From the NCBI GenBank assembly GCA_033439765.1, contig JAULSN010000010.1:992001-1056000 (forward strand): DNA of 64,000 nucleotides. The letters run 5' to 3'. Below are positions 22,142 to 34,192 of the stretch, piece after piece. The notes below the pieces were generated by a model. That model did not search any database. It was not told where the DNA came from and was given only the letters and a program-made list of their open reading frames with translations. Both the position numbers and the translations under genes were made by a program. The stretch is from Lasiosphaeria ovina (lineage: Eukaryota > Ascomycota > Sordariomycetes > Sordariales > Lasiosphaeriaceae). The number at the start of each line of letters is the position of its first letter. Position 1 is the first letter of the stretch.

Positions 22142-24908
22142 ATGTTTGCGCGGAACAAGTCCAAGGAGCGAGGCTCCACGCGCAAGGTCACACCGCCGTC
22201 GCCTGCCTACATGTCGAGTGAACAGTTTGGTAGGTCACGTCTCTCGTTGCTCTTACTTTGGATGTGGTGATAGTGGCTGCAAGCAACTGCGGCTGCCATT
22301 GTCCCCGTTCTTGCCACTTCTGCAACATGTGCATATGGCTGGCCCTCTTGCTTACAGATGTCCAGCTGCATACCTTACCGATTTGCGCAATAACCGCGTA
22401 AACAGACCTGGTGGTTCGCGTCCCCAGCCCGCTTCCGGGCGCGATTCTGCGGCCAGCGGCGGCCGCCCGTCTCTTGGGGGCCCTCCGCTCTCCGACTCGT
22501 CCTCAGTCCACAATCAGAGGACATTATCGAACATAACCCGTATAGCCCCTTCTGCCAACCGTCCATCCATGTCGGCCAGCGTCTCGTCCAGGTACTCGGC
22601 ATCAACCTCGGCCTCAACCCGGGGCAGGGACTACTACCCCGACCGCCCTGTCAATGTCCAACCCCTGAAACCATCTCAGATCGTGCCGAGCGCAACCTAT
22701 ATCGAGCGCGGCCAGCGGTGGATGGAGAAAGAGGAAGCCGTCTCTCTACGCCAGGCCATGGAGGATATGGAACTTCAGGACCAGTCGTCCAAGAACGAGC
22801 ACGGCCCTCCAGCCGAGGGCGGTGACGATGTCCGCCTCTACGAAGCCGCCCTCAACGAGGCAGCCGAGCTAGTCTGGCAGCATCAGAACCCCGGAAGAGT
22901 ACCGCAGCCAGGTGCGGCTTACCGATATAAGCCACATTTACGCAAAAATAGCTACGCCCATGCCCGCACAGCCAGCGCCGGCATGTATGGCGGCGATGTC
23001 GCGCCCACTGGACTTGCCCGAGAGCCTACCTCACGCTCGGTATCGGGCAGCTCGACCAATAGCGACGGGGTGGGATCCACGCGCAGTCGCTCGTCATTTG
23101 GGTCATCTCGACAGGCGGCAGGGACCAGCGAAACCGCGCGTCAGAGCACCGAAAGCGCGCGAAACGTGTCACCAGAGCCTCAGAGCGCCAAGCCATACGC
23201 CGGCATGTCGGGCGGTCCAGCAGCCCTGCCAAGTGGACGCCGACGGAGCAGCATGAAGCGAAACATCAGTGGCGAGGTTTGCCAGCCCTTCTCGGGCGAG
23301 CAGATTTGGGAAGAACAGGATGGCCAGGTGCCCGAGGGCGGTGATCGCTCGACGGGCACCGATTCGGCCGCTGTCCAGCCTCTGCGGCCAAAACCGAAGA
23401 ACCCGCTGAATCGAGTCCAGTTTGCCCCTGACGTGCCTCCTGCGGCCGGCGCATCCCCCCAGCCTCCGTCCAAGGTCGTGTCCAAGTACGAGATATATCG
23501 GAACCCCCCTAGCCAGTCCCGCAACCCGCAGTATACGACAAACTCACGTCCTGAATCGCCCGCGGCGGAGCGTGATACCGTGCCTCGCAAGCATGGCATG
23601 GAGGTCCGGAGTGATGATATCAGGGGTGCTACAAGCATGAGGCTGAGAGACCGCAGCCCGAAGCTGCCGACTCCGTCGGCTGTCAGCGACAGCCCAGGCC
23701 GACCCATCGTAAGCTTTGACAGAAACTGGAAGCCCGAAGAGGACGCGACTGATGACGCGCCAGAAGAGTCGAGGTTTGGCCGAGGCGGCACCCGATCGTC
23801 GCCCCTCGTCCCTGGCCGAACACAGGGTCAGCAGCAACAACAAGCCCAAGCGATCCCTACTATCGCTGTTACGTCTAGTCTTCCGAACCCGCAGTCATCG
23901 ACCCCGGCCTCGAGGCCAACAAGCCACCGCCCACAGCCGAGCCCGCCCTCTATTCAGGTAGACGTACCGCCAGTTCCAGCCATCACGGTGTCCGACTCGC
24001 GTCCCGCAAACCCCACGGCTCCTGCACCACCTGCCATCGTTATCTCTGGCGGGGACGAGGACGGCCCCGCGATACCAATCATCGTAACCCCCGACGAGGA
24101 CAATGCCAAAGACCCCCCACGTCGCCCTCTCCCAACGCCCCAGGCCGGGGCCCCTCGCACTCGAAAGCCGGCATGGCCTCGAGGTCACTGGTCGCCCGCG
24201 CCGCCACCGGTCGGCAGCCGGGCGACGGCCCGCTGCCACGAGTGCCGGAATTTCATCGAGGGCCGCTTCGTGTCGCTAGCAGGCGGCTCGGAGCGGTTCC
24301 ACCCGCAGTGCTTCGCCTGTTACTCGTGCGGCACCTCGCTCGAGGCGCTCGAGATCTCGCCGGAGCCAGACGCCCACCGAGCAGAACGTCTAGACCGCAT
24401 CGCGCGTCGCGCCGCGGGCGAGCGGCTGCCCGAGCAGCCTGGCGAGACAATGGCCGAGGACGGCGACGAGCGCCTCCGCTTCTACTGCCACCTGGACTGG
24501 CACGAGCTGTTCGCCCCGCGCTGCAAGCATTGCAAGACGCCCATCATGGGCGAACACGTCGTGGCGCTGGGCGCGCACTGGCACTTTGGCCACTTCTTCT
24601 GCGCCGAGTGCGGCGACCCGTTTGAGCGCGGCATGACGCACATTGAAAAGGACGGCTACGCCTGGTGTGTCGCCTGCCAGACCAAGCGCACCGAGCGCCG
24701 CGCCCCCAAGTGCCGCAAGTGCCGCACCGCCGTCATCGGCCAGTATGTCCAGGCCCTCGGTGGCGAGTGGCACGACAACTGCTTCCGCTGCGCTACGTGC
24801 GCCGATGGCTTCACCGACGGCCAGATCTTTCCCGTGGAAGGCCGCGGCGCCCCGGGCGAGACTGTGGTGCTGTGCACCCGCTGCATGGAGATGGAGCTCA
24901 AGGCTTGA
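22142..24908 (+). CDS. LIM-domain protein with three C-terminal LIM domains (fungal paxillin-like)
   Basis: Two exons, 22142-22229 and 22366-24908 (intron 22230-22365, GTAGGT...CCAG), give 876 aa. The splice joins PAYMSSEQF to AAYLTDLRNNR, a block I know from fungal LIM proteins, and fixes the ATG at 22142. About 600 residues of S/P/R-rich, probably disordered sequence follow. Three LIM zinc-finger domains fill the last ~225 residues: CHECRNF ... CFACYSCG, then CKHCKTP ... FCAECGDPF, then CRKCRTA ... CFRCATCADGF, ending in CTRCMEMELKA. LIM proteins of this layout (yeast Pxl1, fission yeast Pxl1) act at the contractile ring and sites of polarised growth with Rho/Cdc42 signalling. That role is inferred from domain layout only. 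Confidence 0.88.
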
Positions 24909-25494
24909 TGATGTGGTTTCAGCTGAAGAGATGGCTCCTTGTTTCTATTGTAGAGTGCTGCCAGCTGAGGTTGATTCCCGAAATGTTAATGTGCTTTTAG
25001 GTGTCTGGACTTGAATCAAAATATTGTGAACCGTACCGATAAGCCCGCAAAAGAGCTCCAGTGTACGCCCCAGTAATAGTTAGTTGAGTCTGGCGATCTT
25101 GCGAGCCACCCAAATTTGCCCGTCTGTGATTGTCGGAGAACATAGAAGAGTTGATATGGTGGACAACTTCCGCTCGTCCTACCCAAAATTCCCCAGCGGC
25201 ATAGAAACATCAAAACATGACTCTGTTGGCGCAGACAGTACCAAAGATAGAGGACTTGATACGTAAGAGAGAAATTGGCCAGTTGCTAGATACCACGCCT
25301 ATAGAAAAAGCCCGCGGGACCCAGCAGCGTAAGGCCGAGGCAAAATAAAGGCTTCTTTCATGATTTTGTCGAAATCTTCGCCCAGTTACGCCTATCGTTG
25401 CCTTACCCCAGTCAAATGATAATAGGAGTAATTACCATGGCCAACCCAAGCACCACAAATCCATCGCGCGTATGTAGGAGTCCGTGTCCTTGCT
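24909..25494. other. Intergenic region between convergent LIM and SUMO genes
   Basis: Shared 3' flank. AATAAA-like sequence occurs at about 25344. No gene is seen. Confidence 0.4.
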
Positions 25495-25902
25495 TTACCA
25501 ACCGCCGACCTGCTCTTGGTGAACCTCGAGGGTATCTCCGTCTTGCATCTCGAGCTGTACACACCAAAGATGAAGTTGTCAGCGGGGTTTCAGCATTCAA
25601 GATAGATATATGTATGGCGGGGAGGATGCTCATCTGGTATGGGTTGGGATCGAGAAACTCACCGTATCTGGGGTATCGCTGGGCTGAACTCGTTGGCCCT
25701 CGAATAGGAACCGCACCGACGCGAACGTCTTGCCCTGCCGCTCACAGAAGGCCGTCATCAACTTCTCCAACTTTGTGCTGCGCTTGATTTTGAAGAAAAC
25801 CTCGTTGTTGTTATCGGTGACTTTAATATTCAGGTGCTCAACAGCTCCGGCCGCAGGCGCTTCGGTCTGGCCGGGGCTGCCATTCTCCGCATTGTCGGCC
25901 AT
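25495..25902 (-). CDS. smt3: SUMO (small ubiquitin-like modifier)
   Basis: Two exons, 25663-25902 and 25495-25554, with intron 25555-25662 (GTGAGT...CAG), give 99 aa. SUMO is conjugated to lysines of nuclear and other proteins through E1 (Aos1-Uba2), E2 (Ubc9) and E3 enzymes. The sequence shows a short flexible N-terminus (MADNAENGSPGQTEA) and the beta-grasp core HLNIKVTDNNNEVFFKIKRS. Then come the FLFEGQRV and DTPDTLEMQDGDTLEVH blocks and the C-terminal EQVGGW. Cleavage after Gly-Gly by a Ulp protease would remove only the final Trp. Length and every core motif fit SUMO rather than ubiquitin or Nedd8. The stop codon is TAA at 25495-25497. Confidence 0.96.
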
Positions 25903-27577
25903 GGTTCTGGTACTCGACGGTTGATTGCGCTGGAAAAGTGTGAGTTCTACAACACCAAGCAAGTCAGCTCTGGCGATTGGAAGGAGGGGCTGGGCGCTAA
26001 AGCGGGTTTGCACGAGGGTGACGCGAAGTTCATTGGCGATGACGCGCCGCGGCGACTCGAAGCACTGGCGTTCAGCCGAGCGCGCGCGCGAGGAGGGGTA
26101 AAGGCGGGCGAACTTACCCAACCAGGAACTGGGCAGCGCGCCGGATCGCAGAGGGACGGTGTGTTGCGAGTTGCTTCTATAGAGAGCACAAACACCGAGG
26201 GCGTACTCGGTCGGTCTAAAAGGAGACGTTTGGTGTGGTAGAGAGCTGCAGCCGGACTTTGTGAGGAACTGGGTAACGAAGCGGAATGGGATAATGCAGT
26301 GGCGGAAGAGAGGTGGGGTCAAACAAAGTTTGGGATGGATCGTGGAACAACAGGCTAGGAAACCTCACCTTCAAGGCCAGGGCACGTACCAATCACTGTA
26401 CCAGACAAAAATAAACCCTTTCAGATTGCAAGTCCGTACTTGCCTGAGGTGTAGAGGATGTTGGTCTGCCAACCTAATTTCGATAGTTGGGTGAGAGGAT
26501 ATTAGGTAGGTACCTAGGTATTCTATGGTGCTTCGGTGAACCTCCAAAGGTTTTAGGAAGGCAAGGCAATTGCCAAACCGAAACTTCAAGCAATCGGGTT
26601 TTGCGACACTTCTCCATATTCTTGCTCCTTCCTCACTAGTAGTTTATGCTGTTGTTCGTGCCTTTCACCGAAGCAGCAACTGTCTGGGCACGTCGTCGCC
26701 GTCGGTCGAAAGATTGGCCGGTAACGCCAGGCACTCCGTACCTAACTAAAATGGGAGAACTTGATATCAGGCAACCAATGTCCCTCTTTGCCTTTGGTAG
26801 GTGCCTCAGGTTCTGCACATTCCTACGAGGGATACTTGTCTTTCGCATATGGTAATAATTCTCGACCATGGTTGGTCATGGAAAATGCTCAGAGCGTCTA
26901 TGCCATATTTTGGCGCCTCTCTTTTTGGTCGTTCTCCGTCCCTGTTCGTAACCTTACATCTTGAACCTTCCAAAAGTGAGCAGTTTCTACAAGAGACGAC
27001 CCCACTTCCACATCCCCTGATCAGCACTACTTCCTTGTTGGGTTTTTAATTCCAGGTCTTGCGACGGCATTTACAAGCATTCGTGAGTTTTCGGGTCTTA
27101 CCAAGTCTTTGGGATACAATGCAAGGCACCCCGCCAAACCAAGTCACCATCAAGTCCTCAAAGTGGTACTAGGAACTATATTGAACAACCTAGGTGCCTA
27201 CCGTTTTTATTCTTTTGACGAGGTCACCTGCTGTCCGTGTCTCATTACGGATATAAAAGGTCCACCAGGTTTCTTGCCTGCCGAGCAGAACTTAACACAC
27301 GCTAGCGGCGAACGTTATGGGGCAAAAAACCCAGACCATTGACATCATCATCCGTCCTACTAATAACCTCCGTACCGAACTGCAAATCCACCCGCAAACT
27401 TAAGTTTGTGTACTTTGTAACTTTAAAATTAAAAAATCGAGTATTCCATAAAGGGAAGACATAACAAAATCCCACCAAATTAGCCTTGCACACGCACATA
27501 TTCCTGCCTAAGGTATACAAACACCCGGCGGTTGCAGTGTGCAGTTGAACAGTCTACCTTAGGCTTCAGTCCTCGAT
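25903..27577. other. Intergenic region, about 1.7 kb, no convincing gene
   Basis: Its left edge is the SUMO promoter (CG-rich near 26080, CGCGCGCG). The rest, 26250-27570, is mixed sequence without an open frame that resembles a protein family; I tried both strands. Short TAGGTAGGTACCTAGG palindromic runs occur near 26500-26520. Confidence 0.45.
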
Positions 27578-27955
27578 ATGGTCGGTCCCAAACTCCCCGG
27601 ATCAAGGCGATTGGGTTTCCATTGCTGACCTGGCGGGTTCACCTCAGACCATCGAACAAGACATAAGGAGCAACCCTCCTTGCCAACCACGAGCATGCGC
27701 TATCCAGGGTGAGCAAACCAATCAAAGAATATCTGCCATCTTGATTTGACCGCGGCGTAAATATTGACAACCACGGCTCTAGACTGTCTGACGAGGAATG
27801 GATTTGATGAGGGCAAGTGCACCAAGTTTGTGGACTCGCTTTATGAATGTTGCCAGGCATTCTATGCAAAGAATGGCGACCGCGCGAGCTCGGTAAGCTG
27901 CCCAAAGGCAGATCTATTGAGACTCAAGATAGAGCAGAGAAGAGAATCCAAATAA
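27578..27955 (+). CDS. cmc4: Cmc4-type CHCH mitochondrial protein
   Basis: Cmc4 is a small twin CX9C-family protein of the mitochondrial intermembrane space, imported by Mia40; its exact role in respiration is not settled. The two body exons are firm: 27648-27708 and 27783-27955, intron 27709-27782 (GTGAGC...CTAG). They encode NPPCQPRACAIQDCLTRNGF, then KCTKFVDSLYECCQAFY and SCPKADLLRLK, which are diagnostic. The start is the open question. No ATG lies in frame upstream of 27648. The best solution is an exon consisting only of ATG at 27578-27580, followed by an intron 27581-27647 (donor GTCGGT, branch ATTGCTGAC, acceptor CTCAG). That would give MTIEQDIRSNPP and 78 aa. The donor is non-consensus, so another first exon is possible. 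Confidence 0.8.
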
Positions 27956-28562
27956 AGCCAAAATAAATGTATCACTTATCCAAACAATTGTGCCCAATTT
28001 CACCCGAGGGTGCTAGGCAACATGTAGTGGAAAGTGAAGAGTTTTTCTAGGCTATCATTGAGCGCGCAAAGAGGCCGCGATGGACCTGAACAAGCAGTGA
28101 AAATCTTGTTCCGAGACTCTAATATGAACGCCAGTGACATTAAAGAAAAGAGAAAAAGAAGACTAAAAAATTCAGAGCCTGGAGGGGTTTATGTAGTCGC
28201 TGAGATTCCGGGGCGCTGTGGGTCGCTGGAGGGTCCGCTGAGCCCGGGTCCGTGCGCCAAAGCTCCCAGCTCCAATTTAGTGTTCAACCGATTTTCGAGT
28301 CGCGAGCGCGTCCCGACCAGCAGCAAACGGCGCGCTTCCGTAATCAATCTTGCAACTCCAACCGCTGAACGAGGCTAAAACTCGACTGGTGGCTTCGATC
28401 CTCTTTTTTATTAATTGCAATTCTACCTAGCCACAAGAGAGCTTTCGTACAGAACGCGAGGGGAATGCCAACCATTCCTCAAAGCTTTCTACCTCTGAAA
28501 CCGAACCGACTGGTACCCAGCTTAGGAAGTCCACTAAAAGCGATCCTAGCAACTCGGTCGCG
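27956..28562. promoter_or_regulatory. Intergenic region, promoter of the nucleoporin gene
   Basis: No gene is seen. An A-rich segment (AAAGAAAAGAGAAAAAGAAG) lies near 28142-28161. Confidence 0.4.
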
Positions 28563-31500
28563 ATGGCTCCAGCATTTGTGAGCATAATCTTCCCACTTTC
28601 TAATATTGGTAGCGCGACCGAGCTTTGCTAATACCATTTTCTCGCCCACCTAGTATCTTCCAACTGCCTCCGACGATAGCGCTTCGCCCCGCGCGCAAAG
28701 CCCAATTCGAGGTTGGCTCGCCCCGGTATCCCAATGGCTACGATCGAGTGAGTTTGCTGATGGTATCTCTAGAACCCCTCCATGACGATATAGCTGCCCT
28801 CGAGGCCACCTACCGGGAGAGCAGCATCCGAGTGGGCGATGAAGTCGACTTCTTCGCTGCGGAGCTAGACCGTTACAACTCAGACCACAGAGAATCGACG
28901 GCGGAAAAGCGCGACCACGTATTCAAGCTCATCGACTCCTACCATACCTACACAAGAAGGAGAGCCGATCGGCTCCGCGAGCGTCAGTCGCATGAGAGAT
29001 CTGCGCGGCGCGGAAGCTGGCAACGGGGTCCTTCAGCTGACATGGACATCGACGATGCCGATGACGGCAACGCCACCGGCGGCTCAGAAGACTTGCGACG
29101 AATTGAAGAGGAGGCACAAACTTGGGATCTCTTGCGACGAATATTACCCCTGAGGTACCGAGAGCCGACCCAGTCGCAGCCCAAATCCTACAGCGACCCC
29201 CCAACCATGTCTCGCAGGCAATGGTGGGACGAGTTCTTACTGTCCGACTCCGCCGCGAGAGAAAAGAAGGTGGTCCTCGAGTGGCTACAATGCAGTGCGA
29301 CCCACGGGCCACCCATTGACGAAGTCGTCAGTGAGCTTCAGCAGAGCGCCGAGAGGGGTGACATACTCGCCCATGGCTGGCTTCATACACGCCACAAGAT
29401 CAAGCTGCAAAAGAGTGTGAACGGATACCAGGGTGTGCTCGACCCCAACGACGCCGGCATAACGGAATCCCATCTCGGCTCTAGGACTTTGATTGCTCAG
29501 TTGGACCCGGATGCAGTCGCGCGCCAGGGACGCGAATTGGAGCCTCAGGACGAGTTCTTCGAGCGTGCCATCTGGCTGGGCTGCTTCGAGATGCTCCGCC
29601 GAGGGTGCACCATGTCCGAAGTGCGCGAATGGTGCTCGGTGAGAACAGAGCTCTGGAGGGCCGCGTGTCTCGCTCCCTTGCCTCTTTCGAGTCCCGAAGA
29701 TGACGATCAGCCAGAATTCGACCCAAATTCGTTGGTTCTCTGGAGACGAATGTGCTTCGCAACCGCCCACGAAGGAGGGACAAGCGACTATGATAGAGCA
29801 GTCCACGGTCTTCTGGCGGGTGATATCAGCAGCGTGGAGAAAGTCTGCAAATCCTGGGACGATTTTCTCTTCGTCCACTATAACGCCCTCCTCCGGACTC
29901 AGTTTGATTCGTTCCTGATCAAGCAGTCGAGTGATGACGCCACTAAGATTGCGCAACAATTCCCGGTCTTCAATGCTGTTTTGCATCACGGCGACCAGTC
30001 GACAATGGGCAGACGACTTATTGCAGACCTAGAGGAGGACTCGAGAATCAAGAGCGAGGCCATTCGGACCCTAAAAGCAATACAGGGCGCCATTGTCTCA
30101 AATGACTTAGATCGCCATATGTACAACCAAGGCCTTGTGTTATCCAAGCACGCAAACCAGAACCAAAAGTCCAAGCTGATTCCCGAGACCAGCCAGTTCG
30201 CGACCGTCTATGGGAAGAATCAGGAGAAGTATTTTGACTTGGCGGATCACGACAGCCTTCGGATATTGGCACATATACTCATTATTGTCTCGACTCTCGA
30301 TCGACTGGCTGGTTTCTCAAAGGACGACGGCCCTCTACAGACCCGCCACCAGGTCAAGGAGCACATAATCGCGGCTTATGTCAGTTACCTGCGCCTCGCC
30401 AACCTCGAGGAAACGGTTCCACTGTATTGCTCTGAGCTATATGGCGCGCGACTCAACGAAACCTTGAGCCGAAACCTGATCCACATCGTCAGCGTAGATG
30501 CGAGGCTAAAACAACTGACAATTATGAAGAAGTTGGGGTTAGACTTGGCAGACTTTGTGAAGGCTCAACCGGAGATCTACCTAGGAGATGTCTTTGACCG
30601 GTCGCTGCGTTGCGAGGCCAAAGGGAGGTTCAAGATTGTCGAGGATGGACCTGCGACGTTGAAGTACGGCCGGATCATTAAGCCGGACTTTTTCGGCGAA
30701 GATGCAGAGTACGTCGATGCGGAAGACGAGCTAATCATTCGCTCTATGGAGTGGCTTATGCTAGTCCCCGGCTTGTTCGTGGAGACTTGTACCTACGCCA
30801 CCAGGGTATATAAGTATTTCCTGAGTACGTTATCCATCACCCAGCGGATACTTTGTTCCGAAGCTAATGGTCTAAAACAGAACGCGCCCGCCTGCGTGCC
30901 GCCCGCGCCTTCAGCGATCGTGTGTCTGGCCGCGATATTGCCCGAACGAAGACGCCGATTCAGATTAGAGCTGCCGAGGAGGACTCTGGTCCCGGCTGGT
31001 TCGAAGAATTCGCGAACGGTGAATTTTCGGCCGAATTCCTTCAAGAATGCAATGTGAACAGCCTGAGACTGAAATCGATTGTCCGGAACATGTGGGAACT
31101 GGAGTGTCTTGTCCGGGCCTTGGACTCAATGGAGACACTATCGTCGTTGGCGGGTCTCAGCAGGGAGTAAGTTTGCGTTATACCGTGTTATCGCGTGGAA
31201 CTGAGGGCTAATCGGAGCTGGAATAGGGAGAACAACAACTCACGTGAGATGTGGCAACATACAAGCCAAGAAGTCCGCATCGCCAAAGCATGCATGCAAC
31301 CCGTTCTCAAGAATTGGCTGCTTGAAGCAAACGATGGTGGGCTATATTTCTACCTCGTTGGCGGCAGCCCGCAGGCTAACATGATACTTACAGATGATGG
31401 AGACTTTGTCGCACTTCGAGAAGCTTACATCCCGGAGACGGTGCTGGCATTTGTTAGCTCACTGCACTTCGCCGGGACGTCGCTTTCGCGGGACAACCTG

Positions 31501-31785
31501 CTCGAGTGCATGGAATTAGCAGCCGTAATTGCGGAGAGGGGCTCTGATGTGGCTCAGGAATTCATGAAGTGTGGGAGAATGAAGGAGCTTCTTGAGGCCT
31601 TTACGTCTTGCAGTAAAGCTCTCGCAATTTGGACAAGCGATAAGAAGGGGTCACAGACCACTTCCAAGAAGATGAGAGAGATGGGATGGTATGTATCCCA
31701 ACCTCCTTTACTGGAGACACTGGAAACCGGAGATGCTGACAAGGTTGGTAACAGGTCACGAGATGTCTGGTCCATCAAGCCTTAG
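28563..31785 (+). CDS. nup84: Nucleoporin Nup84/Nup107
   Basis: Scaffold component of the Y-shaped (Nup84/Nup107-160) subcomplex of the nuclear pore. Six exons, 28563-28577, 28654-28711, 28773-30824, 30881-31166, 31227-31688 and 31755-31785, give 967 aa with consistent phases. The body is all-helical as expected of the ACE1 fold. Recognisable family blocks are QTWDLLRRILPLRY, AHGWLHTRHKI, AIWLGCFEMLRRG, SWDDFLFVHYNALLRTQFD, EWLMLVPGLFVE and the C-terminal KKMREMGWSRDVWSIKP. The last block is restored only by intron 31689-31754. The first exon codes just MAPAF. The donor at 28712 (GTTGGC) is weak, but the splice is needed to enter the EPLHDDIAALEATY frame. Confidence 0.9.
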
Positions 31786-32437
31786 GACCGGAACGTTGAA
31801 TCAGGCGACAGAAGGCGTTGATAACGGCCCAGTGGACGTCGGCTGGTGGTGTCCGCCTTGCAGGCCGACCTTTTACGATGGTATCCTTCGAGCGGCAAGT
31901 CTAGGACTCCTAAAGCAGCAAAGTCCTTCGTAGATAGGCTACCGTGCATTCTTTTGCTGGGAACTCTCTGCAAAGAGCGGGCTTGCCGAGAAGCATTGTC
32001 ATATATATAGGCAATACCACAGGGGCTGACGACGCAATATTTGGTAGCTTTGGGTTACAGGGGATAACACATTGGTCGGTCGGTGGACCAGCTGCCTGGA
32101 TATGCTGCTTGTTCACCCGATTCTTGCTGGTGAGCTGGCCTGTCTTGGAAAATGTGCTGTTGATGAAGTTACTATTGCCAGACAGATAATGCTGTATTGA
32201 GGCATGGATCGGCCATCTCAAGCTAGCTTCTAGCTAGATGTGTTTAGGTGCTTAGGCGCTCAGGTTAATAACACCTATGGGTCGCCATCCTGCCTCGGAA
32301 GTTGACAGTGCAAGCCCCAAATTGTCCCAGCTCCCAAATGTGGGGGAAGCTGTCTGTATGTGCTCACTCACCTTTGTCTTTGGTAACCAGCCTACCTACT
32401 TATCTATCTACCGTCTACCCAGCGCCACCTTGTTTGC
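31786..32437. other. Intergenic region
   Basis: No gene is seen between the nucleoporin and the broken dehydrogenase. There is a TATATATAG motif near 32000 and CTACCTACTTATCTATCTACC repeats near 32390-32412. Confidence 0.4.
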
Positions 32438-33908
32438 TTGTTTACCAACCTCCCTGTTATTCAACCGGCCGGAATCGCGTACTTGGGGAACAGGTCGGGG
32501 CTTGGCGACAAAGACGGGGGCAACGGCGAAAAGGAGAAGGAGCCCTTCAGCCAGTACCAGCTCGACCTCTATGCTGCCGCTATCATGGGGGGAAAGAAGC
32601 CCATCACCACCACAGACCCTAATAAGCTGGAACAAGAAGCCCGGAAGGCCATGAGCCCCGATAGCTTCAACTATGTCTTCGGCGGAGCAGGCGACCATGC
32701 AAGCCAACTGCCTAGCCTTCAGGTAGTGGAAGCTAATTCCGCGCCTCTTGCGGCCCACCCTCCTCCCGCACGACCTCCGTGTCAAGTTCTTTGGCAGGAC
32801 CCATGGTAATTAATTGCCTTCCAGGTTATCAGCTAACCAGAATCCCCCCCTCCCTTATTCCAGCTCCCGGGTGGGAAAAGGAGAAGGGGGTCGGACAAGA
32901 AAATTGAACGAAGAAAGAAAAGTCACTTACAGCACCTGTTCACCCCAGATACGCCGCTGCTCATAGCACCCATTGGCGTGCAGCCGGCCTACCACGCCGA
33001 CGCCGAGACGGGCGTGGCCTCGGCATGTGCGTCGCTGGGCGTGCCCTTTGTCTACAGTACGGCTAGCAGCACGGGGCTCGAAGCCGTGGCCGCGGCCGCG
33101 GACGCCGCCGCTCCAGCCACAGCCAAAGCTCCGCGGTGGTTCCAGCTCTACTGGCCGCTAGACGAGGAGATCACGGCCTCGCTGCTTGGGCGCGCGCGGG
33201 CGGCCGGGTGCGAGGCCCTCGTGGTGACGCTCGACGTTCACCATGGCCTGGCGGCCCCTCGATCTGGATGCAGGGTTCCTGCCGTTCGCGGTGGGCGAGG
33301 GCAACGCGCTAGGGTTCGGCGACGCCGTGTTCCGGCGCAAGTTCGCCGAGAAGTTCGACGGCGACGCCGTCGAGGACAACGTCATGGTGGCGAGCCGCTT
33401 CTGGACAGGCGAGGTCTTCTCGGGCCACGCGCACTGCTGGGAGGATCTCGCGACGCTGCGGCGGCTGTGGGGCGACGGGCCCATCATTCTCAAAGGCGTG
33501 CTGAGCATCGACGACGCGCTACTGGCGGTGCGCTCCGGCGTCGACGGCATTATCGTGAGCAACCACGGAGGCCGGCAGCTAGATGGGGCCGTGCTAAGCC
33601 TCGAAATGCTGCCTGAGATCGTCGAGGCCGTGGGGGACAAGCCGGCTGTCCTGTTCGACTCGGGGATCCGCACCGGCGCCGATGTCTTGAAGGCGCTGGC
33701 GCTGGGCGCAAAGGCCGTCTTGGTTGGCAGGCCCGTCATCTACGGGCTGGGAATAGCTGGACGCGAGGGCGCCAGACACGTGCTTGCCGGACTTCTCGCC
33801 GACGTGGATCAGTCCATGGGCTTAGCTGGTGTGCAGACGGTAGGGGAGCTAAACAGGAGCATGCTGAGACGGATCAACTATGGCGGCGACATCAAGTCGT
33901 CGCTCTAA
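32438..33908 (+). pseudogene. Broken FMN-dependent 2-hydroxyacid dehydrogenase (lactate/glycolate oxidase family)
   Basis: Family members oxidise L-2-hydroxyacids with FMN. Conserved parts are present in order: YQLDLYAAAIMGG and FNYVFGGAGDHA (32550-32700), PRLLRPTLL, TPLLIAPIGVQ (from 32951), FVYSTASS, WFQLYWP. The later blocks are WRPLDLDAGFLPF, GPIILKGVLS, the active-site HGG in SNHGGRQLDG (near 33560) and the FMN phosphate region DSGIRTGADVLKALALGAKAVLVGRP. Breaks are as follows. About 8 bases are lost at 32700, shifting from frame 2 to frame 3. TAG at 32724-32726 stands where the family has Gln before WKLIPR. Another shift at about 33232-33241 falls inside the block before MAWRPLDL. An intron of about 137 bp (from 32807 to 32948) still has usable ends. 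The 5' start is unclear. It is probably non-functional; resequencing of the two indels would settle it. Confidence 0.68.
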
Positions 33909-34192
33909 TCGACACAAACTGGCCAGATGGGATTGTATAGCAAGGTAGATGGTTCATGGCCCCCGTCTAAGGTCAACTTATACATTACAGCCCTGCTAGA
34001 CTTGAGTATCTCCTGTATATATATGCACATGTTTCTTGGTCTGTCTGAACAGCCAGCCTTGTGCAATGTAGAGATCCGCAAGCAACGCTGCCAGTTCATC
34101 TATCTAGTCCAACATCTGTTATGAACGCAGCTAATTCCCTGGCTTGGTGTAGACTAGATCTGAACGGCGCCAAGGTGTTCGTTCGCATTGCC

